NCBI GenBank assembly: GCA_903913365.1 | Contig: CAIWKW010000200.1 | Coordinates: forward strand, 1-6,726 | DNA length: 6,726 nucleotides | Source: Candidatus Doudnabacteria bacterium | GTDB taxonomy: Bacteria; Patescibacteriota; Doudnabacteria; UBA920 | Direction of reading: 5' to 3' | Shown here: positions 1 to 5,020 of the stretch, piece after piece | Position numbering within the stretch: the first letter of the stretch is position 1 | How the letters are laid out: each line of letters starts with the position of its first letter | The notes under the pieces: model-generated | What the model was told of the DNA's origin: nothing | The model's database searches: none | Seen by the model: the letters and a program-made list of their open reading frames with translations, nothing else | Made by a program: the position numbers and the translations under genes

Positions 1-2
1 AA

Positions 3-101
3 GAGGAAGTAAAAATTATTAAACAGCTTAAAAAGGATTTGAACGGTATGGAAGAATTTTTGACAGATGAAATTGAGAGAATAGAAAAAGACGCGAAGTA
101 G
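3..101 (+). CDS. C-terminal end of an unidentified protein (partial)
   Basis: The window opens inside a reading frame that ends at TAG (99-101), leaving 32 residues that finish EIERIEKDAK. The fragment is highly charged and rich in Glu and Lys, with Ile/Leu spaced as in an amphipathic helix or short coiled coil (KIIKQLKKDL, then EEFLTDEIERIE). A strong hairpin follows four bases after the stop, which supports this being a real gene end. The fragment is too short to assign a family or function. It is the only TAG stop here; the complete genes end in TAA. Confidence 0.6.
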   Translation, partial: EEVKIIKQLKKDLNGMEEFLTDEIERIEKDAK

Positions 102-104
102 AAT

Positions 105-140
105 AATAATCCCGCCCCAAAATATCCGGGCGGGATTATT
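105..140 (+). terminator. Rho-independent terminator, possibly bidirectional
   Basis: A perfect 13-bp stem pairs 105-117 (AATAATCCCGCCC) with 128-140 (GGGCGGGATTATT) around a 10-nt loop. The GC-rich core sits next to the loop and the AT-rich base gives a short T-rich tail on either strand. It directly follows the partial gene and insulates the next promoter from it. Confidence 0.85.
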
Positions 141-152
141 TAATGCCAAAAT

Positions 153-169
153 GTTCAAAGTTCAAAGTT
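153..169. repeat. Short tandem heptamer, GTTCAAA x 2.4
   Basis: GTTCAAA occurs at 153-159 and 160-166, followed by a partial third copy (GTT). It lies between the terminator and the -10 element of the next operon, roughly where RNA polymerase would contact upstream DNA. Heptamer tracts of this kind can gain or lose copies, but with two copies this may be chance. Confidence 0.45.
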
Positions 170-187
170 TCGTTGGTTTTAGGTTCG

Positions 188-196
188 TGGTATAAT
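188..196 (+). promoter_or_regulatory. Extended -10 promoter for the 216-2248 operon
   Basis: TGGTATAAT (188-196) is a perfect extended -10 (TGn followed by TATAAT). The only -35 candidate at a 17-nt spacing is TTTCGT (168-173), which is weak, as is usual when the -10 is extended. Transcription should start near 203, leaving a leader of about 13 nt before the ATG at 216. That is short for a normal SD, and none is seen. Confidence 0.7.
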
Positions 197-215
197 TATA
201 GAAAAGATATATTAT

Positions 216-725
216 ATGGCAACAAGCTATCAAAAATATGGAAATTATGAGTCCGGGCACGATGCGGATGACGAGGCGGAACAAGCGGTTGGGCAGCAAA
301 CTGTCGGTTATCTTTTGCATAGAGCCGATGAGGAATACTGGAAAAGAAAGGAAGAACGGGTAAAAGAGTTAAAAAAATCAGACGGCGAAAATTACGGGAT
401 AAATTATGAAAATATTGATTTTAAAACATTTTTGTCAATAATAAATCATGGGGAATTTCCAAGCAGCTCCGACCAAAAAAAGCCGGCCCCGCGCCAGTTA
501 AATATCGCGGAAATAAAAGTTCTGACCGAACTTTTCAGAAGCTATTACGAAATTTGCCAAAGCGAAATTACAAATCAAGAAAAGGCTCATAAAGAGTTTC
601 TCCTCGTGTTTGAGTTAATTTTCAGCGGCCAAACAAATAATTTTTTTGTTAAAACGCAGGCGAGAAAAATGAGGGATACTTTAAAAATCGAAATACCGGC
701 CAGGAAAAATTATGCAAAAAAATAA
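216..725 (+). CDS. Hypothetical protein, 169 aa, soluble and highly charged
   Basis: I do not recognise a family. The first 30 residues are acidic and polar (SGHDADDEAEQAVGQQ) and probably flexible. A charged helical stretch follows at about 35-55 (EEYWKRKEERVKELKK), then a Pro/Ser-rich linker near 80-92. A mostly helical C-terminal part runs from about 95 to 155, with hydrophobic positions spaced as in a helical bundle. The tail is basic (RKNYAKK). There is no signal peptide, membrane segment or metal motif, and only one Cys. The start at 216 is the first in-frame ATG after the extended -10 promoter. It has no SD, which suits the very short leader. Its 3' end overlaps the HAD phosphatase gene by 14 nt in another frame, so the two should be translationally coupled and may work together. 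The protein could be an adaptor or a lineage-specific regulator, but the sequence does not decide this. Confidence 0.75.
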   Translation: MATSYQKYGNYESGHDADDEAEQAVGQQTVGYLLHRADEEYWKRKEERVKELKKSDGENYGINYENIDFKTFLSIINHGEFPSSSDQKKPAPRQLNIAEIKVLTELFRSYYEICQSEITNQEKAHKEFLLVFELIFSGQTNNFFVKTQARKMRDTLKIEIPARKNYAKK

Positions 726-1431
726 GTTAGCCATTTTTGACATTGACGGAACAATTTTTCGCTCCAGCCTTCTTATAGAACTTTGCCATGCTTTGGTGGA
801 TAGCGGAATTTTTCCTAAAGTTGCCAGAGCGGAAATCGCCATGGAATTTACGGCCTGGCTGGACCGCAAAGGCACTTACGACGCCTATATAAATAAAGTG
901 GTAAAAATTTACAATAAACATATTGCCGGGAAAGATTTCGCCAAGGTTGATAAAGTAACCAAAAAAGTTATCAGCTACCAGAAAGACCGCGTATATCGCT
1001 TTACCAGGGACCTGATTAAGCGTTTAAAAAATGAAAACTATTTGCTTACGGCCATTTCCGGCTCCCCGTCGTACATTGTTAAAACCTACGCCAAAGCCAT
1101 CGGGTTTGATTTATTCTTCGGTACGGAACTGGAAGTAAAAAACGGCAAATTCACCGGCAAGGCGGTAAATTTGGATTCGGCCTTAAATAAATCCAAAATT
1201 GTGAAAAATTTGGTAAAAAAACACCCCGCCTTAAACTTAAAAAAATCCGTAGCGGTGGGCGATACCGGCGGAGACATTTTAATGCTTTCTTTGGTGGGCA
1301 GGCCAATTGCCTTTAATCCCAACTTTGAGCTGGCTGCCTGCGCGCGGAGAAAAAAGTGGCCGATTGTGGTGGAGAGAAAAGACGTCGCCTACGGCATTAA
1401 AGATTTTAAATTTTTAAAAACACTGGAGTAA
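712..1431 (+). CDS. HAD-superfamily phosphatase (subfamily IB, SerB-like)
   Basis: This is a soluble 239-aa Mg-dependent phosphohydrolase. All four HAD motifs are visible: motif I FDIDGT (nucleophile D10, acid/base D12); motif II ISGS (S116); a candidate motif III Lys at 160 or 162 (NKSK); and motif IV GDTGGD (D184, D188) for metal binding. The helical stretch from about residue 20 to 95 sits where the C1 cap lies in phosphoserine-phosphatase-like enzymes and would select the substrate. Length and motif spacing fit subfamily IB, whose members cleave phosphoserine and various sugar or metabolite phosphates. The substrate cannot be read here, and no serine-pathway genes are nearby. The start at 712 is supported by AGGA (702-705), six bases upstream. 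The gene overlaps the upstream gene by 14 nt and is followed closely by a glycosyltransferase, so removal of phosphate from a sugar intermediate is possible but unproven. Confidence 0.88.
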   Translation: MQKNKLAIFDIDGTIFRSSLLIELCHALVDSGIFPKVARAEIAMEFTAWLDRKGTYDAYINKVVKIYNKHIAGKDFAKVDKVTKKVISYQKDRVYRFTRDLIKRLKNENYLLTAISGSPSYIVKTYAKAIGFDLFFGTELEVKNGKFTGKAVNLDSALNKSKIVKNLVKKHPALNLKKSVAVGDTGGDILMLSLVGRPIAFNPNFELAACARRKKWPIVVERKDVAYGIKDFKFLKTLE

Positions 1432-1433
1432 GT

Positions 1434-1475
1434 ATGCCGAACATGGCAAATAATTCAAATTTAAGTTATAGTTAA
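1434..1475 (+). CDS. Possible 13-codon leader ORF coupled to the glycosyltransferase
   Basis: An ATG two bases after the HAD stop opens a frame encoding MPNMANNSNLSYS. Its TAA (1473-1475) shares its last A with the ATG of the glycosyltransferase (TAATG). GGAG at 1425-1428 lies five bases before this mini-ORF, a good SD distance, whereas the glycosyltransferase ATG has no SD of its own. Together this suggests that ribosomes load at the mini-ORF and restart at the TAATG junction. The peptide is rich in Asn and Ser and has no recognised function. Other readings are that the GGAG is chance within the HAD 3' end, or that the peptide is a decayed start of the downstream gene. The second is less likely because the glycosyltransferase N-terminus looks complete. 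Confidence 0.4.
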   Translation: MPNMANNSNLSYS

Positions 1476-2248
1476 TGGATATGAACAGCCAAACAGAAAA
1501 TATGACAGAACAAGCGGGGGAGTCTTTCTCCTATGACGCAGGAAGTTTAAGCATAATTATCCCGGCTTTCAACGAAGAAAAATATCTCGGGCCAACGCTT
1601 CAGAGCGTGGTGCAAAACGCGCCGGACAATCTTTTGGAGATTATTGTGGTTAATAACGCCAGCAGCGACCATACGGCCGATGTTGCAAAGAGCTTTACCA
1701 AAGTCAGAGTAATAAACGAGCAGCACAAAGGGCTGACCCGCGCCAGGCAGGCAGGGCTTTTGGCTTCCCGGGGGCAATTGATTGCTTACATAGACGCCGA
1801 TACCAGAGTCAGCAAAAAATGGTTTGAAACGCTGTTTAAAGAATTTTCCGCCAATTCAAAATTAATTTGCTTGAGCGGGCCTTATAAATATTACGATTTG
1901 GAAGCGCCGGAAAAATGGGTGGTAACCACCTGGAATTTTTTTGCCCAGCTGGTGTCTTTTAGGGGCTATGTAATTATGGGAGGAAATTTTACCGCAAAAA
2001 AGCAGGCCTTTTTTTCTGCCGGCGGCTTTGATCCCAGCATTGAATTTTTCGGCGAAGATACAGACATTGCCAGAAGGCTCCACAGAATCGGAGAAGTAAA
2101 ATTTTCCAAACAATTTCTTATCGGCACCTCGGCCAGAAGGTTTAAAAAAGAAGGTTTGATAAAAACGGGTTTTAAGTATTTGATAAATTTTTGCTCCGTA
2201 GTCTTTTTAAAAAAACCGGTTAGCGTGAAGTATACGGATATCAGATAA
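1475..2248 (+). CDS. Family 2 glycosyltransferase (GT-A fold)
   Basis: This 257-aa enzyme should transfer a sugar from a nucleotide-sugar donor to a lipid, glycan or protein acceptor at the cytoplasmic face. The GT-A pattern is clear: LSIIIPAFNEE (25-35) starts the nucleotide-binding fold, VVNNASSDHT (58-67) binds the nucleotide, and IDAD (106-109) gives the DXD-type metal site. MGGN (168-171) and GGFD (183-186) mark the acceptor side, and GEDTD (193-197) supplies the likely catalytic base. No transmembrane helix is obvious; the C-terminal stretch at about 231-245 is hydrophobic and could rest on the membrane. The first 24 residues are polar and not part of the core. M3 (ATG at 1481) is an alternative start. 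No SD precedes 1475, and the ATG overlaps the stop of a mini-ORF, so coupling is likely. Envelope or exopolysaccharide synthesis is the usual role; no neighbouring gene names the product. Confidence 0.9.
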   Translation: MDMNSQTENMTEQAGESFSYDAGSLSIIIPAFNEEKYLGPTLQSVVQNAPDNLLEIIVVNNASSDHTADVAKSFTKVRVINEQHKGLTRARQAGLLASRGQLIAYIDADTRVSKKWFETLFKEFSANSKLICLSGPYKYYDLEAPEKWVVTTWNFFAQLVSFRGYVIMGGNFTAKKQAFFSAGGFDPSIEFFGEDTDIARRLHRIGEVKFSKQFLIGTSARRFKKEGLIKTGFKYLINFCSVVFLKKPVSVKYTDIR

Positions 2249-2263
2249 AGAATACTGATACGC

Positions 2264-2345
2264 GATACTAATATACGAATTAACGAATATTAACAAAACT
2301 GACTTACAGCTAACTTTTGAGATGCCTTATTAGTATATTGGTATC
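2264..2345. repeat. Imperfect inverted repeat in the 144-bp gap
   Basis: GATACTAATATAC (2264-2276) is matched by GTATATTGGTATC (2333-2345) as its reverse complement at 12 of 13 positions; the mismatch is a G that could pair with U in RNA. Around the left arm are short direct repeats: GATAC at 2257 and 2264, and ACGAAT at 2275 and 2283. The gap between the glycosyltransferase and the FAD oxidase shows no coding potential and no convincing -35/-10 pair. This looks like a degenerate dispersed noncoding repeat and is not a clear terminator, since no T-run follows the right arm. Confidence 0.55.
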
Positions 2346-2392
2346 TCTCATTAAATTTCAGTCAGCCTAAAAATAAAACAATAAAAACAAAC

Positions 2393-4069
2393 ATGTTATT
2401 TGAATCGCTAAAAAATAGCGGCGGGTTTAAAGGTGAGATTAAAACCGATAATCCCACTCTGATAAAATATAGCCGTGACGCCAGTATTTTTGAAGTAAAG
2501 CCCGCTTGCGTGGTATTTCCCAAAGATGTTGAGGATGTAAAAAAACTGATAAAATTTGTTTCCGAAAACAAGAGCCAGAACCCCGAGCTTTCCATAACCG
2601 CGCGTGCGGCCGGAACCGATATGTCCGGCGGCGCTATTAATGATTCTATAATTGCGGATTTTACCGCTCATTTTAACAGGATTATTCGAATAGGCACGGA
2701 TACTGAACAGAAAAACACGGATAGAGCAGGCTATGCGGTTGTGGAACCGGGCGTGTTTTACCGAGATTTTGAAAAAGAAGCTTTGACAAAAAATTTGCTT
2801 TTGCCTTGCTTTACCGCTTCCAAAAGTTTAAATACTCTGGGCGGCATGGCGGCTAATAACTCAGCCGGAGAAAAGTCTCTTTTTTACGGCCAGACCAAAG
2901 ATTATGTGGAAGAACTTAATGTGGTTTTAAGCGACGGCAACGAGTATGTGTTTAAAGAACTAGGCAACGCGGAGCTTGAACAAAAATTAAGAATTCCCGG
3001 TTTTGAAGGGGAAATTTACAGAAAACTGTTCCGGTTGATAAAAGACAATTATGTAGCTATTAATAAAGCTAAGCCCACAACCACGAAAAATGCGGCAGGC
3101 TATCTTTTGTGGGAAGTTTGGAATAAGCTGACGTTTAATTTGGCAAAGCTGATTGTTGGCAGCCAGGGAACTTTGGGTTTAATAACAAAAATCAAGTTCG
3201 AGTTGGTAAGGCCCAAGCCAGAAAGCCAACTTTTGGTGATTTTTTTGAAAGATTTGTCCAGTTTGGGCAATGTAGTGCATACGGTGGCCGAACATAAGCC
3301 GGAAAGTTTTGAGAGTTTTGATGACCATACCTTTAAGCTGGCAGTGCGTTTTCTGCCGGATATGATTAAGCGGATGAAGGGAAATTTGATTATTCTGGGA
3401 CTTAAATTTTTTCCGGAACTTTGGATGGCGCTAACCGGCGGCGTGCCAAAATTGATTTTAATTGCCGAGTTTACCGGCGACAGCCAAGCGGAAGTTAATA
3501 AAAAAATTCTGGAAGTGGAAGCGGAGGTGCGGGAAAAGTTTAATTTAAAAACGCATATTGCCAAAACGGCAGACGAAGCGGAAAAATACTGGACAATCAG
3601 GCGGGAAAGTTTTAATTTGCTGCGCCAGCATACGCACGGATTGTCCACGGCTCCTTTTATTGACGACATTATTGTCCATCCCGACCAGCTTCCGGTTTTT
3701 TTACCCGAGCTTAACGCGATTTTTAAAAAATATCCTTCGCTTACTTACACCATTGCCGGACATGCCGGCGACGCCAATTTTCACATTATTCCGCTCATGG
3801 ATTTAAGCCAAAAAAGCCAGCGGGACATTATACCGGAATTGGCCAATGAAGTTTATAGCCTGGTTTTAAAGTATAAAGGCTCAATTACAGCCGAGCATAA
3901 CGACGGGCTCATTCGTTCTCCGTATTTGAAAAAAATGTACGGCAGGGAAGTTACGGATTTATTTGCCCAAGTTAAGCAAATTTTTGACCCAAAGAATATT
4001 TTTAACCCACATAAAAAAGTTGGCGCAAGCTTGGAGTACTCCCTGAGCCACATTAAAAAAACTTTGTAA
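2393..4069 (+). CDS. FAD-linked oxidase, GlcD / D-lactate dehydrogenase type
   Basis: This 558-aa flavoenzyme probably oxidises a D-2-hydroxyacid such as D-lactate or glycolate. The N-terminal FAD-binding domain (about 20-275) shows VVFPKDVEDV (40-49), RAAGTDMSGG (71-80), VEPGVFYRDF (117-126), SLNTLGGMAANNSAGEKS (145-162) and VGSQGTLGLIT (255-265). The C-terminal FAD-oxidase domain carries RRESFNLLR (403-411), GHAGDANFH (456-464), whose two His residues are expected at the active site, EHNDG (501-505) and the family ending FDPKNIFNPHKKV (531-543). It is longer than many GlcD proteins (about 450-500 aa) but shorter than the fused YdiJ-type enzymes: it stops after the NPHKKV motif with no Cys-rich iron-sulfur domain. 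No glcE, glcF or lldE-like partner is adjacent, so the electron acceptor is unknown. There is no signal peptide. The ATG has no SD and follows an A-rich stretch. It appears to be a single-gene unit. Confidence 0.9.
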   Translation: MLFESLKNSGGFKGEIKTDNPTLIKYSRDASIFEVKPACVVFPKDVEDVKKLIKFVSENKSQNPELSITARAAGTDMSGGAINDSIIADFTAHFNRIIRIGTDTEQKNTDRAGYAVVEPGVFYRDFEKEALTKNLLLPCFTASKSLNTLGGMAANNSAGEKSLFYGQTKDYVEELNVVLSDGNEYVFKELGNAELEQKLRIPGFEGEIYRKLFRLIKDNYVAINKAKPTTTKNAAGYLLWEVWNKLTFNLAKLIVGSQGTLGLITKIKFELVRPKPESQLLVIFLKDLSSLGNVVHTVAEHKPESFESFDDHTFKLAVRFLPDMIKRMKGNLIILGLKFFPELWMALTGGVPKLILIAEFTGDSQAEVNKKILEVEAEVREKFNLKTHIAKTADEAEKYWTIRRESFNLLRQHTHGLSTAPFIDDIIVHPDQLPVFLPELNAIFKKYPSLTYTIAGHAGDANFHIIPLMDLSQKSQRDIIPELANEVYSLVLKYKGSITAEHNDGLIRSPYLKKMYGREVTDLFAQVKQIFDPKNIFNPHKKVGASLEYSLSHIKKTL

Positions 4070-4078
4070 TTTAGAGCT

Positions 4079-4109
4079 TGACAAAACTTGCGTGTCATAG
4101 ATTTTTTTT
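4079..4109 (+). terminator. Weak candidate terminator after the FAD oxidase
   Basis: TGACA (4079-4083) pairs with TGTCA (4093-4097) around nine bases, and a run of eight T (4102-4109) follows four bases later. The stem is only 5 bp, so this is marginal. It overlaps the -35 and spacer of the next promoter, so the same bases may serve either purpose. Confidence 0.3.
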
Positions 4110-4116
4110 GTATGAT
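4088..4116 (+). promoter_or_regulatory. Promoter for the cyclotransferase-like gene
   Basis: TTGCGT (4088-4093) and TATGAT (4111-4116) are 17 bases apart, giving a plausible sigma-70-type promoter with a start near 4123 and a leader of about 38 nt. A perfect TTGACA lies at 4078-4083 but is 27 bases from TATGAT, too far to pair with it normally. Confidence 0.5.
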
Positions 4117-4137
4117 AACAAAATCACGGTTAATTTT

Positions 4138-4159
4138 TAGTTAAAGATTGGTTTAACTA
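4138..4159 (+). promoter_or_regulatory. Hairpin or operator directly before the start codon
   Basis: TAGTTAAA (4138-4145) and TTTAACTA (4152-4159) form a perfect 8-bp inverted repeat around six bases, ending one base before the ATG at 4161. It takes the place where an SD would be, and no SD is present. As DNA it has the symmetry of a dimeric repressor site; as RNA it would be a weak AU hairpin next to the initiation codon. Function is inferred only from position and symmetry. Confidence 0.45.
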
Positions 4160-4160
4160 T

Positions 4161-4592
4161 ATGTATTATTTTGCCTACGGATCCAGTATGAATTTTGAAC
4201 AAATGCGCAGGCTTTGCGGCTGGAATTTTAAGCTTGTCGGGCCGGCTCTTTTACCGGATTTTGAGCTTGGTCTCGATAACCGCGGATATTTTAATATCCG
4301 TTCAAAAGTGGGAAATAAAATTTTTGGTGTTTTGTATTTTTTGAAAAATCCGGCTTTGGCAGTTTTGGACGAATTTGAAGGCCACCCGGACGTTTTTAAC
4401 CGGATTGAGGTTGATGCGCAAATGGATGGCCAAAAATATCCCGCTTGGGTATATTTGGAAGCAGCTGAACATTTTAACGGTAAGTTTATCAACGGCGATC
4501 ATTTAAAGAGAGTTATTTCGGGCGCCATTGAAAACCATTTGCCAAAAGAGTGGATTGATTTTTTAAATTCGTTTAAGAGTATTTCAGGATAA
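4161..4592 (+). CDS. Gamma-glutamylcyclotransferase-like protein (AIG2/GGCT fold)
   Basis: This 143-aa cytosolic protein matches the cyclotransferase fold that releases gamma-glutamyl groups from small amines or peptides as 5-oxoproline. The N-terminal FAYGSSMN (4-11) is the family's substrate-binding YGS loop. GVLYFL (56-61) forms a core strand, and LDEFEG (69-74) carries the expected catalytic Glu (E73). Length is normal for the bacterial family. The residue usually Tyr after the catalytic motif appears to be Phe (DVFNRIEV), a mild change. In this lineage glutathione is not a safe assumption, so a gamma-glutamylamine or side-pathway substrate is as likely. The start MYYFAYGS is typical and leaves no room for an earlier one. 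The gene has its own promoter and terminator and so seems monocistronic. The fold is clear; the substrate is not. Confidence 0.85.
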   Translation: MYYFAYGSSMNFEQMRRLCGWNFKLVGPALLPDFELGLDNRGYFNIRSKVGNKIFGVLYFLKNPALAVLDEFEGHPDVFNRIEVDAQMDGQKYPAWVYLEAAEHFNGKFINGDHLKRVISGAIENHLPKEWIDFLNSFKSISG

Positions 4593-4598
4593 CATTAA

Positions 4599-4623
4599 GC
4601 CTTGCTTTCGGCAGGGTGTTTTT
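4599..4623 (+). terminator. Rho-independent terminator of the cyclotransferase-like gene
   Basis: CCTTGC (4600-4605) pairs with GCAGGG (4611-4616), including one T-G wobble, around the loop TTTCG. A G-T pair at 4599/4617 can extend the stem. A run of five T (4619-4623) follows. It starts seven bases after the TAA stop. Confidence 0.75.
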
Positions 4624-4632
4624 AATTGATTT

Positions 4633-4644
4633 TTGCCCGGGCAA
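4633..4644. promoter_or_regulatory. Perfect 12-bp palindrome upstream of the regulator gene, possible operator
   Basis: TTGCCCGGGCAA (4633-4644) is a perfect palindrome lying four bases before the -35 element of the AbrB-like gene. A second palindrome, ACCGCGGT (4662-4669), sits between the -35 and -10. Regulators of the AbrB/MazE type often bind symmetrical sites in their own promoters, so autoregulation is a reasonable inference. GC-rich DNA like this stands out from its AT-rich surroundings. Confidence 0.45.
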
Positions 4645-4647
4645 TCC

Positions 4648-4676
4648 TTTGCAGCTTTGGCACCGCGGTATATAAT
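4648..4676 (+). promoter_or_regulatory. Promoter giving a leaderless transcript of the AbrB-like gene
   Basis: TTTGCA (4648-4653) and TATAAT (4671-4676) are separated by exactly 17 bases. The usual start point, seven bases past the -10, falls on the A of the ATG at 4683, so the mRNA is predicted to be leaderless. AAAGG (4677-4681) is too close to the ATG to act as an SD. Confidence 0.75.
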
Positions 4677-4682
4677 AAAGGT

Positions 4683-4889
4683 ATGAGTAGAAAAATTTTT
4701 AAAACAGGCCATTCATTGGCCGTTACTGTTTCAAAAAAACTTTTGGAACAAATGGGTTTAAAGCTGGGCGACAGCGTAAAAATGGAGTTTGATAAAGATA
4801 AAGAGTGCCTGATAATAAGGCCCGGCAGCAAAGAAAACCAATTGGTTTTAAATATCCGCAGCCGGCCTCGCCTGGGCTCAAAAAAATAA
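4683..4889 (+). CDS. AbrB/MazE/SpoVT-type DNA-binding regulator, 68 aa
   Basis: This is a small swapped-hairpin DNA-binding protein that should act as a dimer. Residues 4-47 carry the pattern of the fold: KIFKTGHSLAVTVSKKLL (strand, turn and DNA-contacting loop), MGLKLGDSVKMEF, then ECLIIRPG. The last eleven residues are basic (NIRSRPRLGSKK region) and may add DNA contacts. The ATG at 4683 is chosen over an in-frame TTG at 4626 because the -10 TATAAT lies between them and the fold begins at MSRKIFK. The gene resembles MazE-type antitoxins, but no toxin ORF is next to it: the flanking genes are a cyclotransferase-like enzyme and a peroxiredoxin. It is therefore either an orphan antitoxin or a free-standing transcription regulator, perhaps acting on its own promoter palindromes. 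A 105-bp paired-palindrome element begins five bases after its stop. Confidence 0.85.
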   Translation: MSRKIFKTGHSLAVTVSKKLLEQMGLKLGDSVKMEFDKDKECLIIRPGSKENQLVLNIRSRPRLGSKK

Positions 4890-4893
4890 GTCA

Positions 4894-4998
4894 GCCAAAG
4901 GTGCTCTTTGGCAAAGACAGTTAATTTAAAATCAGCGACCCTAAAAAATATAGGTGATGTTTTGATCATTTAAAAAGTCGCCAAAGAGCACCTTTGGC
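4894..4998. repeat. REPIN-like paired palindromes, 105 bp
   Basis: Arm 4894-4912 (GCCAAAGGTGCTCTTTGGC) and arm 4980-4998 (GCCAAAGAGCACCTTTGGC) are perfect 19-bp reverse complements. Each arm is also its own hairpin, GCCAAAG-N5-CTTTGGC, with loops GTGCT and AGCAC. GAC (4916-4918) and GTC (4977-4979) extend the pairing inward past a bulge. The 67-bp core is AT-rich and contains a smaller fold (CCTA and TAGG around 4940-4954). It has no ORF, no transposase and no T-run, so it does not look like a simple terminator. Two inverted REP-type hairpins with a spacer is the layout of a REPIN or a small non-autonomous element. It fills most of the gap between the regulator and the peroxiredoxin. Confidence 0.8.
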
Positions 4999-5020
4999 AA
5001 CCTGAGATTGGGAAATATTT

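Noticed and set aside
1467..1472. TATAGT as a -10 for the glycosyltransferase gene
   Set aside because: Transcription would start inside the coding region, and no -35 is apparent. Operon read-through with coupling explains the start better.
3100..3669. A 189-codon open frame on the - strand inside the FAD oxidase gene
   Set aside because: It lies wholly within a gene with clear FAD-oxidase motifs. Its translation is rich in Ser, Lys and Leu with no recognisable domain, and no promoter or SD was seen. It is a shadow of codon bias on the + strand.
3558..3806. An 82-codon + strand frame inside the FAD oxidase
   Set aside because: It overlaps the conserved active-site region of the oxidase in another frame and has no family features.
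4078..4116. TTGACA (4078-4083) as the -35 for TATGAT (4111-4116)
   Set aside because: The spacing is 27 bases. TTGCGT at 4088-4093 gives the normal 17.
4626..4682. A TTG start giving a 19-residue longer AbrB-like protein
   Set aside because: The extension covers the palindrome, the -35 and the -10 TATAAT, and the added residues do not belong to the fold. The ATG at 4683 is the better start.
4894..4912. Left palindrome arm as a plain terminator for the AbrB-like gene
   Set aside because: The hairpin is good but no T-run follows, and an exact inverted partner lies 67 bases away, so a paired repeat fits better.
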